Shown here piece by piece: positions 44,717 through 54,039 of a stretch of DNA of 64,000 bases. Source of the stretch: Neorhizobium tomejilense (lineage in GTDB: Bacteria; Pseudomonadota; Alphaproteobacteria; Rhizobiales; Rhizobiaceae); the NCBI GenBank assembly GCA_002968845.1, contig PVBG01000002.1, positions 310,001 through 374,000 of the forward strand, written 5' to 3'. The notes below the pieces were generated by a model. That model ran no database searches and had not been told where the DNA came from. It saw only the letters and a list, made by a program, of their open reading frames with translations. Within the stretch, counting starts at the first letter, position 1. Each line of letters opens with the position of its first letter. Made by a program: the position numbers and the translations under genes.

Positions 44717-45873
44717 GCACGTCCAAAGCCATTACCGGCGCCCGCATCTTCGATGGCACCTTCTGGCATGAGGATGCTGCGCTCGTTTTTGCAGACGGCA
44801 GGATCAGGGCGATCCAGTCCACGTCCGAACTGCCGGAAGGCATCGAGCTTATCGACGCCGGAGGCGGGCTGATCGTCCCCGGCTTCATCGACCTGCAGGT
44901 GAATGGCGGCGGTGGCGTGCTGTTGAACGAGGAACCGACGGTGGCCGGCCTCAGGCAGATCTGCGCCGCGCATGCGAAGTTCGGCACGACGGCGCTGCTG
45001 CCGACGCTGATCACCGACACCTACGAAATCACGTCCAGGACCGTTGAAGCCGGCAAGCAGGCGAAGGCGGAAAGCGTGCCGGGTTTCCTCGGCCTGCATC
45101 TCGAAGGTCCGCACCTTTCGATCGCGCGGAAGGGTGCGCATGACCCGAAACTGATCCGGCCGATGGAGGAGAAGGACATCGAACTGATGCTCTCCTGCCG
45201 CGACGTGTTCGATGCGATGATGATCACCGTCGCGCCGGAGAATGTCACGACGCAACAAGCCGAAAGGCTGGCGCAGGCCGGCTTCATGGTGAGCCTCGGC
45301 CATACCGACACGACCTACGAGACCGCCAAGGCCTATGCCGAGGCCGGCGTTCGCACCGTCACCCATCTGTTCAATGCCATGAGCCCACTCGGCCACCGCC
45401 AGCCGGGCGTCGTCGGCGCGGCACTCGATATCGGCTCGCTCTATGTCGGGATCATTGCCGACGGCATCCATGTGCATCCGGCAGCGATGGGCATTGCGCT
45501 GCGCGCCAAGAACGGACCCGGCAAGATCTTCATCGTCACCGACGCAATGTCGACCATCGGCACCGACATGAAGAGCTTTACGCTGAATGGCCGCGAGATC
45601 CTGCGCCAGGACGGGCGCCTGACGCTCGCCGACGGCACACTCGCCGGCGCCGATATCGACATGATCTCATCGGTCCGGTTTGCGCATGAGGCGCTCGACC
45701 TGCCGGTCGAGGAGGCATTGCGCATGGCATCCACCTATCCGGCGGAAGCCACTTACCTTGCCGACCGCAAGGGCGCGCTGAAACCCCATTTCGACGCGGA
45801 TTTTGTGTTGTTGACTGATGCCCTCGGCATGAAGAGCACCTGGATCAGCGGCACGAAGGTTCACCAGCAATAG
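44713..45873 (+). CDS. nagA: N-acetylglucosamine-6-phosphate deacetylase
   Basis: 386 residues. Removes the acetyl group of GlcNAc 6-phosphate. Amidohydrolase landmarks: PGFIDLQVNGGGG near 56-68, LHLEGPHLS near 129-137, SLGHTDTTYE near 195-204 and THLFNAMSPLGHRQPG near 217-232, then IVTDAMSTIG near 276-285 carrying the catalytic Asp. Coupled to the SIS gene by an ATGA overlap. Final gene of the plus arm; it ends three bases before the opposing sensor kinase. Confidence 0.95.
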   Translation: MSTSKAITGARIFDGTFWHEDAALVFADGRIRAIQSTSELPEGIELIDAGGGLIVPGFIDLQVNGGGGVLLNEEPTVAGLRQICAAHAKFGTTALLPTLITDTYEITSRTVEAGKQAKAESVPGFLGLHLEGPHLSIARKGAHDPKLIRPMEEKDIELMLSCRDVFDAMMITVAPENVTTQQAERLAQAGFMVSLGHTDTTYETAKAYAEAGVRTVTHLFNAMSPLGHRQPGVVGAALDIGSLYVGIIADGIHVHPAAMGIALRAKNGPGKIFIVTDAMSTIGTDMKSFTLNGREILRQDGRLTLADGTLAGADIDMISSVRFAHEALDLPVEEALRMASTYPAEATYLADRKGALKPHFDADFVLLTDALGMKSTWISGTKVHQQ

Positions 45874-45876
45874 GAC

Positions 45877-47289
45877 TTAGCCGGCTACGGGAAACCGTAT
45901 CTCGACCTTCAGACCCTTCCCCTCGCGACCGTCCGCGAGGATCATCGTCGCTCCATGCAGGCGGGCGATCTCCTCGACGATCGGCAGGCCGAGGCCGGTG
46001 CCGAGCTTATCCAAACGATCGCCACGATCGAAGCGCTTGAGCACGGAAGCTCGTTTCTCCGGCGGTATGCCCGGGCCGTCGTCTTCCACTTCGAGGACCG
46101 CAATGCCGTCTTCCGACTTGACCCGAACCGTCACCTCGGCGCCGTTTCCGGCATAAAGCAGTGCATTGCCGATCAGGTTCTTCATCAGTTCGCCGATCAG
46201 CAGCGGTTCGGCGGAAACCATGATTTCCCCCTCCCCCTCGAAACCGAGATCGATACCGGCATCGGCGCCAAGCGGCACGTTGTCGGCCGTCGCACCGCGC
46301 GCCAACGCGGTCAGGTCTACCCGCTGCATCGAGGCCGACCGGGTGGCCGCATCGATCTTCGCCATCAGGAGCAGCTGGGCGAGGATGTGCTCTGCATCCG
46401 CCACCGCCTCGTCCGCCTTGCGGGCAGCCTCCTTGACCTCGGCAAGTTCGGTCGCGCGGTCGGCAAGGGCAAGCTGAGTGCGGATGATGGCGAGCGGCGT
46501 ACGCAGCTGATGGCTGGCATTGCCGGTGAAATGCCGTAGCGCCTCAAGCGCGCTTTCGAGCCGAACCATGAAGGAATTGACCGTGTCGACGAGGCCCTGC
46601 ACCTCGTTCGGCACCCGCTCGCTGATCGGGTGAAGATCGTCCGGGCTGCGTTCGGCGATCGCTTCGCTGAAACGGTAGAGCGGGCGGAGCGACAGCGTCA
46701 CCGCCACCCAGACGATGATCGCGGCGCCGACGATCATGAAAAGCAGGCGCAGCGCCGAGCGGATCAGGATCGTCTGCGTCAACTGCTGACGGGCGATGGT
46801 GGTTTCCGCCACGGTCACCGTGAACGGCACGGAATTGATGCCCGTAGAAGCAGAGCGGGCAAGGGCGGCGACGCGGATCGGTTCGCCGCGGAACGTGGCG
46901 TTCTCGAACGCCGCCGCCTGGCCTTCCCGGCGCGGGATCGACGGCAGCGTCTGATAGCCGGTGATGAATTTTCCGGGCGGCCCATCGACGCGGTAGAAGA
47001 CGCGGTCCTGGGCCGCGGAAGTCAGCATCTCCAGGGCCACATAGGGGATGTCGACTTCGAGAGAACCATCTTCGGCAACGATCACCCGCTCGGCGATCGC
47101 CAGCGCGGAGCCGGCCAGCACACGGTCGGACACGTCGTTTGCGGTATCAACCGCCTCGTCCCAGGTGTCGACCATGGCAATCGTGCCGATCACCGCCGTC
47201 GAGACGAGAAGCCAGGCGAGCAGCCGGCGGCGCAGGGAATAGGCGGCGATCGGCGGGACGGGTTGGGCGCCGTGGGAGACCGATGTCAT
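45877..47289 (-). CDS. tctE: TctE-like sensor histidine kinase
   Basis: 470 residues. Membrane helices at about 22-42 (RRRLLAWLLVSTAVIGTIAM) and 180-205 bracket a periplasmic 2CSK_N-type domain (DRVLAGSALAIAERVIV, DRVFYRVDGPPGKFITGY). Then come a HAMP region, the HisKA box with the phospho-histidine in GNASHQLRTPL near 255-265, and the ATPase domain (GNALLYAG, DDGPGIPPE, GTGLGLPIV). It starts inside the stop of the response-regulator gene. TctE-type kinases usually sense tricarboxylates; the tctCBA transporter lies 3 kb away. Confidence 0.88.
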   Translation of the reverse strand: MTSVSHGAQPVPPIAAYSLRRRLLAWLLVSTAVIGTIAMVDTWDEAVDTANDVSDRVLAGSALAIAERVIVAEDGSLEVDIPYVALEMLTSAAQDRVFYRVDGPPGKFITGYQTLPSIPRREGQAAAFENATFRGEPIRVAALARSASTGINSVPFTVTVAETTIARQQLTQTILIRSALRLLFMIVGAAIIVWVAVTLSLRPLYRFSEAIAERSPDDLHPISERVPNEVQGLVDTVNSFMVRLESALEALRHFTGNASHQLRTPLAIIRTQLALADRATELAEVKEAARKADEAVADAEHILAQLLLMAKIDAATRSASMQRVDLTALARGATADNVPLGADAGIDLGFEGEGEIMVSAEPLLIGELMKNLIGNALLYAGNGAEVTVRVKSEDGIAVLEVEDDGPGIPPEKRASVLKRFDRGDRLDKLGTGLGLPIVEEIARLHGATMILADGREGKGLKVEIRFPVAG

Positions 47290-47963
47290 GCCGTCGGTGC
47301 CGTGGTTTCGAGATAATAGCCGATGCCGCGGGCGGTCTTGACGGTGAGCCCGTGCGGGGCGAGGCGCCGGCGCAGGCGGCTCACATATTGCTCGATGGCG
47401 TTGGCGGAAAGGTCGTCGTCGAAGCCGGTCAGCGAAGCCATGATCGCGTCCTTGGAGACCACCTTGCCGGCGCGCAGGAAAAGCAGTTCCAGAAGCGCCA
47501 CCTCGCGTGCGGGCAGGTCCAGGGGCACGCCCTGGCTCGAAAAGGTCCGCGAATTCAGGTCGAAGGTGATGCCGCCATAGTTGACGATCGAGCTGCGGAG
47601 ACCCGCCTGACGGCGCAGCAGCACGCGGATGCGCGCCTCGAATTCCGGGATGTCGAACGGCTTGATCATATAGTCGTCGGCACCGAGATCGAGCCCCCTC
47701 ACTCGCTCCTCGGGCGTGCCACGGGCGGTCAGGATCATAACGGCCGCCTTGTTCGCCCGCGCCCGCATGGCGCGCAGGACGTCAAGTCCGTCCATTTCCG
47801 GCAGGTTCAGGTCGAGAATGACGAGATCATAGGCCTCTGCAGCGGCGACAGCTTCGGCCGAAGCGCCGTCGGCGACCGCATCGACCGCATAACCGCTGCC
47901 GCGCAGGATCGTCGACAGCCCGTCGGCCAGCGCCTGATTGTCCTCGACCAGAAGAATACGCAC
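47286..47963 (-). CDS. tctD: TctD-like response regulator (OmpR/PhoB family)
   Basis: 225 residues. Receiver domain 1-115 with the phospho-acceptor in LVILDLNLPEMDG (D51) and K101 in MIKPFD, then an OmpR-type winged helix at about 125-220 (REVALLELLFLRAGKVVSKD, GYYLET end). Activated by the kinase gene with which it overlaps. A pair of 11-base-spaced direct repeats in front of tctC is a fitting target. Confidence 0.9.
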   Translation of the reverse strand: MRILLVEDNQALADGLSTILRGSGYAVDAVADGASAEAVAAAEAYDLVILDLNLPEMDGLDVLRAMRARANKAAVMILTARGTPEERVRGLDLGADDYMIKPFDIPEFEARIRVLLRRQAGLRSSIVNYGGITFDLNSRTFSSQGVPLDLPAREVALLELLFLRAGKVVSKDAIMASLTGFDDDLSANAIEQYVSRLRRRLAPHGLTVKTARGIGYYLETTAPTA

Positions 47964-48046
47964 GAAATCTCCCCGCTTCCGCAGACGATTATAAACGCGG
48001 AAGCGGCGATGTCACTGAGGCGCTGATACGGTGGTTACCGCGACCG

Positions 48047-48556
48047 TTATTGGGAACGGCCGATATAGTCCATCTTGCCGATCGGAACGCCCTTGTGACG
48101 CAGGATGGCGTAGGCCGTCGCGACGTGGAAATAGAAGTTCGGCAGCGCGAAGCCGAGGACGTAGCTCTTGCCGGTGAACTTCGTCTCGCCGCTGCGGGTC
48201 TTCAGAATCACCTCGGCGTCCTCACGGTCCGCCATGCTGGCCGGATCGACGCTGTTCAGGAAGGCCACGGTCTTTTCAATGCGGGCATGCAGATCGGCGA
48301 GGGTGACTTCGTTGTCGGCCATCGCGATGCTCTCGATCTGCCCGACGCGGACCGGCACGAATTTCGCCGTGTCGCTGGCGCGCTGGATCTGGGCGGTCAG
48401 CGGGTACATGTCGTGGACCAGCCGGGTTTCCAGCAGTTCCTTGTGGGCAATGCCCTTCTCGTCGGCGAAGGCTTCGCCTTTCCTGAGGATTTCCGTGAGG
48501 TTGCCGAAAGCGCGGATGAAAACCGGTACCGTGATATCGTAGAGCGTAAGCGACAT
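48047..48556 (-). CDS. DUF1993 family protein
   Basis: 169 residues, a full-length DUF1993 protein with a DinB-like helical make-up. Family features are the start MSLTLYDITVPVFIRAFGNL, the LVHDMYPLTAQIQRASD segment, and the end LGFALPNFYFHVATAYAILR with its His. The biochemical role is unknown; no cysteine-based chemistry is visible. It stands alone, 83 bases beyond the start of the response-regulator gene and divergent from the periplasmic binding protein. Confidence 0.9.
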   Translation of the reverse strand: MSLTLYDITVPVFIRAFGNLTEILRKGEAFADEKGIAHKELLETRLVHDMYPLTAQIQRASDTAKFVPVRVGQIESIAMADNEVTLADLHARIEKTVAFLNSVDPASMADREDAEVILKTRSGETKFTGKSYVLGFALPNFYFHVATAYAILRHKGVPIGKMDYIGRSQ

Positions 48557-48740
48557 TGTGCGAAACCTTCGTTGACGGACGGGGACGCCGGGGCTTCCGG
48601 CGCGAAAAGACCGCCCACACGTAATGGCACGACATCGGAAAACAAGCCGGCAGACGGTTGCATCGAGCCCCCTGTGGCGGGAATGTTACGGGTCATCCGA
48701 TCGGCTTGTCGCGGCCGCCGCGGTGGGGCATTGTGAGCCC

Positions 48741-49811
48741 ATGAAAAGGCTGCTTTTCCCGCTCCTCTGTCTCGCCGTCTCGCCAGGTCTCGCCGCGGCG
48801 GATACCAAGCTGTTTCAGGCGCTTTCCGGGCGGGACGACGCGCCGATGCTGACGGTCTATTCCTCGCTCGACGAGCCGCTCGCCAAGCCGATGATCGCCG
48901 GCTTCCAGACGGCCAATCCGGATGTGGCGGTGCGCTACGAGGACATGTTGACCGGCGAGATATATGACCGGATCGTCAGGGAAACGGACGCGGGCGGAAA
49001 GACCGCCGACTTCGCCTTTTCCTCCGCCATGGACCTGCAGGTGAAGCTCGCCAACGACGGCTACGCCCAGCGCAGCGACCTGCCGATGAGCGGGCAATGG
49101 CCGGGCTGGGCGAACTGGCGCAATACGGCCTACGCACTGACTTTCGAACCGGCCGTATTCGTCTATCACAAGCCGAGTTTCAAGGATTCGTCCCCGCCCT
49201 CGACCCGGGCCGAACTGGTCGATTTCCTCCAGAAGCGGGGCGATGCGGTCTACGGCCGGATCGGCACCTACGACATCGAGCGTTCCGGGGTCGGTTTCCT
49301 GTTCATGGCGCGCGACCAGGAGCAGTTCGGCGATATCTGGTCGGTGATCCGGGCGATGGGTGCGGCGGGCGTGAAGCTCTACTCGACCAGCCAGGCGATC
49401 CTGGAACGCGTCGCCGACGGACGGTTCCTGCTCGGGTACAATATTCTCGGCTCCTATGCCGCCGACTGGGCTTCCCGTCATCCGGATGTCGGCATCGTGC
49501 TGCCGAAGGATTATACTGTCGTCATGTCGCGCATCGGCCTGGTGCCGCAGGCCGCCGCCGCTCCCGATCTCGGCAAGCGCTATCTGGAATTCTTCATGTC
49601 GAAGGAAGGCCAGACGATCATGGCCCGCGAATTGCAGATCCCCGCCGTCAGCCCGGAGGTCGCCGGCAACAATACCGCCACGACATTGCGGGAGATGCTC
49701 GGCGGACAATTGAAGCCGGTGCCGGTCAGCCTCGGGCTGATGGTCTATCTCGACCAGGTGAAGCGGGCACGGCTGATTTCCCGCTGGAATGAGGTCCTCA
49801 GGCTGCAATAG
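48741..49811 (+). CDS. Periplasmic substrate-binding protein next to tct genes
   Basis: 356 residues with a signal peptide (LLFPLLCLAVSPGLAAA). Family 1/iron-type ABC binding-protein fold: LTVYSSLDEPLAKPMIAGFQ, TADFAFSSAMDLQVKLANDGYA, GRIGTYDIERSGVGFLF, then YLEFFMSKEGQTIMA. No permease or ATPase genes accompany it. Orphan binding proteins of this kind are often found with TctE-type kinases and may present the ligand to the sensor; that role is inferred. ATG at 48741 lacks a strong ribosome site. It reads toward tctC. Confidence 0.85.
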   Translation: MKRLLFPLLCLAVSPGLAAADTKLFQALSGRDDAPMLTVYSSLDEPLAKPMIAGFQTANPDVAVRYEDMLTGEIYDRIVRETDAGGKTADFAFSSAMDLQVKLANDGYAQRSDLPMSGQWPGWANWRNTAYALTFEPAVFVYHKPSFKDSSPPSTRAELVDFLQKRGDAVYGRIGTYDIERSGVGFLFMARDQEQFGDIWSVIRAMGAAGVKLYSTSQAILERVADGRFLLGYNILGSYAADWASRHPDVGIVLPKDYTVVMSRIGLVPQAAAAPDLGKRYLEFFMSKEGQTIMARELQIPAVSPEVAGNNTATTLREMLGGQLKPVPVSLGLMVYLDQVKRARLISRWNEVLRLQ

Positions 49812-49869
49812 TCACAAAATTCGGCGGCGGCGGGTGGAAACCCCTTGCCAAATGGCAAGTCCAGGGAAA

Positions 49870-49891
49870 ATGTCAGGTTAATGTCAGCTTC
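49870..49891 (+). promoter_or_regulatory. Direct-repeat box (PhoB/TctD-like) upstream of tctC
   Basis: ATGTCAG at 49870-49876 and again at 49881-49887, centre spacing 11 bases, the standard layout for tandem binding of OmpR/PhoB response regulators. A possible -10 (TTAGGG, 49902-49907) lies at the distance seen in such activated promoters. tctC starts 157 bases after the box. Confidence 0.6.
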
Positions 49892-50048
49892 ATATGCTGG
49901 CTTAGGGCATTCGGCCCCCATTTGGAGGTGGGGACCCGATTGACGATGGGAGGACATCGGCCAGGCGGTACCCGCTTGCCAAACCCTCTTACTCGTTCCG
50001 CCAACAAACATATCGCGTCGGATTACGACGCCAACGGAGGATCGACCC

Positions 50049-50993
50049 TTGAAACATTTCTTCCTTGCTTCCCTTCTCGCGGGCGCAATCGCACTTCCGG
50101 CCGCTGCGGCCGACTACTCGATCATGGCTCCGGCAGCGCCGGGCGGTGGCTGGGACCAGACCGCCCGCACCATGCAGACCGCTTTGCAGACCGAGAAGAT
50201 CTCCGGCAAGGTTCAGGTCATGAACGTTCCGGGCGCCGGTGGCACGATCGGCATCGCCCAGTTCGCCAGCCAGCAGAAGGGCAACGCAAACGCCCTGATG
50301 GTCGGCGGTTACGTCATGGTCGGCGCCATCCTGACCAACAAGTCGCCGGTCACCCTGAAGGACGTCACCCCGATCGCTCGCCTCACGGGCGAGTACGAAG
50401 TGATCGTCGTACCGGCAGCCTCCGAGATCAAGACTGTTGCCGACCTCGTCGCCAAGTTGAAGGCAAACCCGGGCGCTGTTTCCTGGGGCGGCGGTTCGGC
50501 CGGCGGTACGGACCACATCACGGCAGGTTTGATCGCAAAGGCTGCCGGCGTTGATCCGACGAAGGTCAACTACATCGCGTTTTCCGGCGGCGGTGAAGCA
50601 CTCGCCGCCATCCTCGGCGGCCAAGTCACGGCCGGCATCTCGTCCTACGGCGAGTTCGAATCGCAGATCAAGGCCGGCGCGTTGCGTCTGCTCGCCATCT
50701 CCTCCGAAAAGAAGCTCGAAGGCATCAATGCCCCGACGCTGAAGGAATCCGGCCTCGACGTCGTGATCCAGAACTGGCGCATGGTCGCTGCCGCTCCCGG
50801 TCTCACCCCCGAGCAGAAGAAGGCCGTGACCGCCGACGTCGAAAAGCTCGCCAAGTCCAAGACCTGGCAGGACACCCTGAAGACCAAGGGCTGGATCGAC
50901 ACCTATCTCTCCGGTCCGGAATTCGAAGCGCAGCTTGCCAAGGACATTGCCGCGACTGAAACCATCCTGAAGGACATCGGACTGGTTAAATGA
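50049..50993 (+). CDS. tctC: Tripartite tricarboxylate transporter substrate-binding protein
   Basis: 314 residues with a signal peptide (HFFLASLLAGAIALPAAAA). TctC/Bug fold: APAAPGGGWDQTARTMQ near 26-42, NVPGAGGTIGIAQFA near 59-73, SWGGGSAGGTDHI near 145-157. Binds a carboxylate in the periplasm and hands it to TctAB. Bug-family ligands vary (citrate, tartrate, aromatic acids), so citrate is only a guess. Stop overlaps the tctB start. Confidence 0.93.
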   Translation: MKHFFLASLLAGAIALPAAAADYSIMAPAAPGGGWDQTARTMQTALQTEKISGKVQVMNVPGAGGTIGIAQFASQQKGNANALMVGGYVMVGAILTNKSPVTLKDVTPIARLTGEYEVIVVPAASEIKTVADLVAKLKANPGAVSWGGGSAGGTDHITAGLIAKAAGVDPTKVNYIAFSGGGEALAAILGGQVTAGISSYGEFESQIKAGALRLLAISSEKKLEGINAPTLKESGLDVVIQNWRMVAAAPGLTPEQKKAVTADVEKLAKSKTWQDTLKTKGWIDTYLSGPEFEAQLAKDIAATETILKDIGLVK

Positions 50994-51484
50994 GCCTCGA
51001 CAACAACAAAACGAGTACCGAACAGCGCCGCCCCGATTGGGCGGCGCTTGTTATTGCCGCCATCCTCGTCGCCGTCGCTGCCGTCATCTTCCTGGATGTC
51101 GACCGGCTACGGGACATGGGCGGCTATAGCCAGGTCGGTCCCGCCACCGTTCCCAACTGGATCGCCTTCGCACTGATCGGCCTCGCCATCTGGACCGTAT
51201 TCGCCGCCTTTCGTCGTGACTTTCCGGTCCGCGAAAAACAGGAATTCGGTCCTGTCGCCTGGGTCGTCGCCGGCCTTCTGGCGCAGATGATCCTCATTCG
51301 GATCGCCGGTTTCTCGATCGCCACGGGCACGCTGTTCGGCCTCGCCGCAGCGGGTTTCGGCGCCCGCAGGCTGTGGATCAGCATTCCGGTCGGCATCGTC
51401 GTCTGTCTCGCCATCTGGTGGCTCTTTGCCGGCGTCCTGCAACTTTCGCTTCCGGCAGGCCCGCTCGAACACCTGATCCAGTGA
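50990..51484 (+). CDS. tctB: Tripartite tricarboxylate transporter small membrane subunit
   Basis: 164 residues with four membrane helices (WAALVIAAILVAVAAVIFLD, NWIAFALIGLAIWTVFAAF and two more), the usual TctB plan. Overlaps tctC by four bases and lies 21 bases before tctA. The sequence of this subunit is poorly conserved in general; the call rests on size, topology and position. Confidence 0.9.
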   Translation: MSLDNNKTSTEQRRPDWAALVIAAILVAVAAVIFLDVDRLRDMGGYSQVGPATVPNWIAFALIGLAIWTVFAAFRRDFPVREKQEFGPVAWVVAGLLAQMILIRIAGFSIATGTLFGLAAAGFGARRLWISIPVGIVVCLAIWWLFAGVLQLSLPAGPLEHLIQ

Positions 51485-51505
51485 CGTGACCCTGAGAGTG
51501 AGATC

Positions 51506-53023
51506 ATGAGCACATTCGAATTCCTTCTCCAGGGGCTCGTATCGGCAATGGAGCCGATGAACCTCTTCTACGCGCTGATCGGCGTGACGCTCGGCACCAT
51601 GGTCGGCGTGCTTCCCGGCATCGGTCCGGCAACGACGGTCGCCCTGCTTCTGCCGGTGACCTACCAGCTGGATGCGACCGGATCGCTGATCATGTTCGCC
51701 GGCATCTATTACGGCGGCATGTATGGCGGTTCGACCACCTCGATCCTCTTGAACACGCCGGGCGAAAGCGCCTCGATCGTCACCGCGCTCGAAGGCAACA
51801 AGATGGCCCGGGCGGGACGCGGCGGCCCGGCACTGGCGACGGCTGCGATCGGATCGTTCGTCGCCGGACTGATCGCCACCTTGGCGCTTGCCTTCATTGC
51901 GCCCTACATCGTCAAGCTGGCGCTCGTCTTCGGTCCGCGCGAATATTTCGCGTTGATGGTTCTGGCCTTCGTCACCGTCTCCTCGGCCTTCGGCAATTCG
52001 ACGCTGCGCGGCCTCACATCGCTGTTCATCGGACTAGCCCTGTCGCTCGTCGGCATCGACCAGTTGACCGGCCAGAACCGTCTCTCCTTCGGTGTTCCGG
52101 ACCTGCTCGACGGCATCGAAGTGACCACCATGGCGGTCGCCATGTTCGCGATCGGCGAGACGCTTTACATCGCCGCCCAGGGCGAAGCGGCACCGGACAA
52201 GATCGAAGCGATCAAGGGCTCGGTTTGGATGACGGCACAGGACTGGGGGCGTTCCTGGAAAGCCTGGCTGCGCGGCACCGTGATCGGCTTCCCGATCGGC
52301 GCGATGCCAGCCGGTGGCGCGGAGATCGGTACCTTCCTGTCCTACGCGACTGAAAAGCGGCTTTCCAAGCATCCGGAAGAATTCGGCAATGGCGCGATCG
52401 AAGGCGTTGCCGGGCCGGAAGCGGCCAACAATGCGTCCGCCGCGGGTACGCTCGTGCCGCTCCTGACCCTCGGCCTGCCGACCTCGGCGACTGCCGCGAT
52501 CATGCTCGCCGGCTTCCAGCAATACGGCCTGCAGCCCGGTCCGCTGCTGTTTGCGACCAACCCGCAGCTCGTCTGGGGTCTGATCGCCTCGCTGCTGATC
52601 GCCAACCTGATGCTGCTCGTGCTCAACCTGCCGCTGGTCGGCCTGTGGGTGAAGCTGCTGACCATTCCGAAGCCCTGGCTCTATGCAGGCATCCTGGTGT
52701 TCGCAACACTCGGCACGATCGGCGCCAACCCCTCGGTATTCGAGCTCGGCATGCTGCTGGTCTTCGGACTCGTCGCCTATATCATGCGCGTCTTCGATTA
52801 TCCGATCGCGCCTGTCATCGTCGGCCTCATCCTCGGGCCGCTTGCAGAACAGCAGCTTCGCCGCGCGCTAGCGATCAGCCAGGGTGACGTGACGGTGCTG
52901 TTCACCTCGCCGATCGCCGCGGTGCTGCTGAGCGTGGCAGCGCTTGCCCTCATCCTGCCGCTCGTCCTGCGCGCACGCGGACGCGGCGATGCTCTTTCGC
53001 AGATGGCAGCCAGCGAAGACTGA
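51506..53023 (+). CDS. tctA: Tripartite tricarboxylate transporter large membrane subunit
   Basis: 505 residues with about 11-12 membrane helices. The TctA signature [17 protein letters not shown] near 33-49 and the [18 protein letters not shown] stretch near 69-86 are typical, as is [15 protein letters not shown] near 324-338. Uses the ion gradient to import the TctC-bound acid. Last gene of tctCBA; a strong terminator follows 23 bases after the stop. Confidence 0.96.
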   Translation: MSTFEFLLQGLVSAMEPMNLFYALIGVTLGTMVGVLPGIGPATTVALLLPVTYQLDATGSLIMFAGIYYGGMYGGSTTSILLNTPGESASIVTALEGNKMARAGRGGPALATAAIGSFVAGLIATLALAFIAPYIVKLALVFGPREYFALMVLAFVTVSSAFGNSTLRGLTSLFIGLALSLVGIDQLTGQNRLSFGVPDLLDGIEVTTMAVAMFAIGETLYIAAQGEAAPDKIEAIKGSVWMTAQDWGRSWKAWLRGTVIGFPIGAMPAGGAEIGTFLSYATEKRLSKHPEEFGNGAIEGVAGPEAANNASAAGTLVPLLTLGLPTSATAAIMLAGFQQYGLQPGPLLFATNPQLVWGLIASLLIANLMLLVLNLPLVGLWVKLLTIPKPWLYAGILVFATLGTIGANPSVFELGMLLVFGLVAYIMRVFDYPIAPVIVGLILGPLAEQQLRRALAISQGDVTVLFTSPIAAVLLSVAALALILPLVLRARGRGDALSQMAASED

Positions 53024-53045
53024 TCATAACGCTGCCAGCAAACTG

Positions 53046-53072
53046 AAAACCCGGCTTCCGCCGGGTTTTTTT
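53046..53072. terminator. Rho-independent terminator after tctA
   Basis: AAAACCCGGC (53046-53055), TTCC loop, GCCGGGTTTT (53060-53069), then more T. A 10-bp stem with a seven-T run. It also lies at the end of glsA from the other strand, whose stop overlaps it, and probably ends both. Confidence 0.93.
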
Positions 53073-54000
53073 ATTGGCCGAACACCGACCAGCCGGTTCG
53101 GGTGGCCAGCATTTCGAGCGCCAGCGAACCGAGCAGCGAATTTCCGTTGTGATTGAGGCCCGGCGACCAGACGGCGACGGAAGCCTTGCCAGGTGCTACC
53201 GCCATGATGCCGCCGCCGACACCGCTCTTTCCGGGCAGGCCGACGCGATAGGCGAAATCCCCCGACCCGTCGTAGTGGCCGCAGGTCAGCATCAGCGCAT
53301 TGATGCGCCTTGCCCGCTGCTTCGAGACTACGGTGTGGCCAGTCAGCGGGTTGCGACCCGATGCGGCGAGGAAAAGGGCCGACTTGGCGAGCTGGGTGCA
53401 GGTCATCGCCAGCGCGCAGTGGTGGAAATAGACACCGAGGACATGTTCGACGGGATGGTCGAGCTTGCCGAAGGAGCGCATGAAATTGGCAAGCGCGAAA
53501 TTGCGAAAACCCGTCGCCTGCTCCGACTTCGCCACCTCCGGATCGATGGCGATCGAATCGTCATCCGCCAGGTAACGGACGAAGCGCACGATCTCGCCGA
53601 TCGCCTCGCGCGGCGTATGTCCGGCAAGCACGAGATCGCTGACGGCTATGGCGCCGGCATTGATGAAGGGATTGCGCGGTTTGCCTTCCTCATGCTCGAG
53701 CTGGACGATGGAATTGAAGGCGGACCCGGAGGGCTCGCGGCCGACACGGTTCCAGGTGGTCTCGCCATGCTTGCCGAGCGCCAGCGTCAGCGTGAAGACC
53801 TTCGAGACGCTCTGGATCGAGAAGGGTTCGTCGCAATCGCCGGCCTTGAAGACCTGGCCGTCGACACCGATGATCGCCATTCCGAACTTCTTCGGATCGA
53901 CATGGGCGAGCTGCGGGATGTAATCGGCCACCTTGCCTTCGCCCAGACGCGGCGTCAGCTTGTCATGGATCTCGTCGACGATCGCCTGCAGGTCTGCCAT
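53071..54000 (-). CDS. glsA: Glutaminase
   Basis: 309 residues, the standard glutaminase A size. Hydrolyses glutamine to glutamate and ammonia. The beta-lactamase-like active site has the Ser and Lys of [10 protein letters not shown] near 61-70; other family stretches are [10 protein letters not shown] near 110-119, [15 protein letters not shown] near 191-205 and [16 protein letters not shown] near 252-267. It begins 39 bases after the MarR gene on the same strand and may be the tail of the liv-type operon. Confidence 0.97.
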   Translation of the reverse strand: MADLQAIVDEIHDKLTPRLGEGKVADYIPQLAHVDPKKFGMAIIGVDGQVFKAGDCDEPFSIQSVSKVFTLTLALGKHGETTWNRVGREPSGSAFNSIVQLEHEEGKPRNPFINAGAIAVSDLVLAGHTPREAIGEIVRFVRYLADDDSIAIDPEVAKSEQATGFRNFALANFMRSFGKLDHPVEHVLGVYFHHCALAMTCTQLAKSALFLAASGRNPLTGHTVVSKQRARRINALMLTCGHYDGSGDFAYRVGLPGKSGVGGGIMAVAPGKASVAVWSPGLNHNGNSLLGSLALEMLATRTGWSVFGQ

Positions 54001-54039
54001 CTCTTAACCCCGAATTGTTGCGCCCGAAGACGAGCCTTA

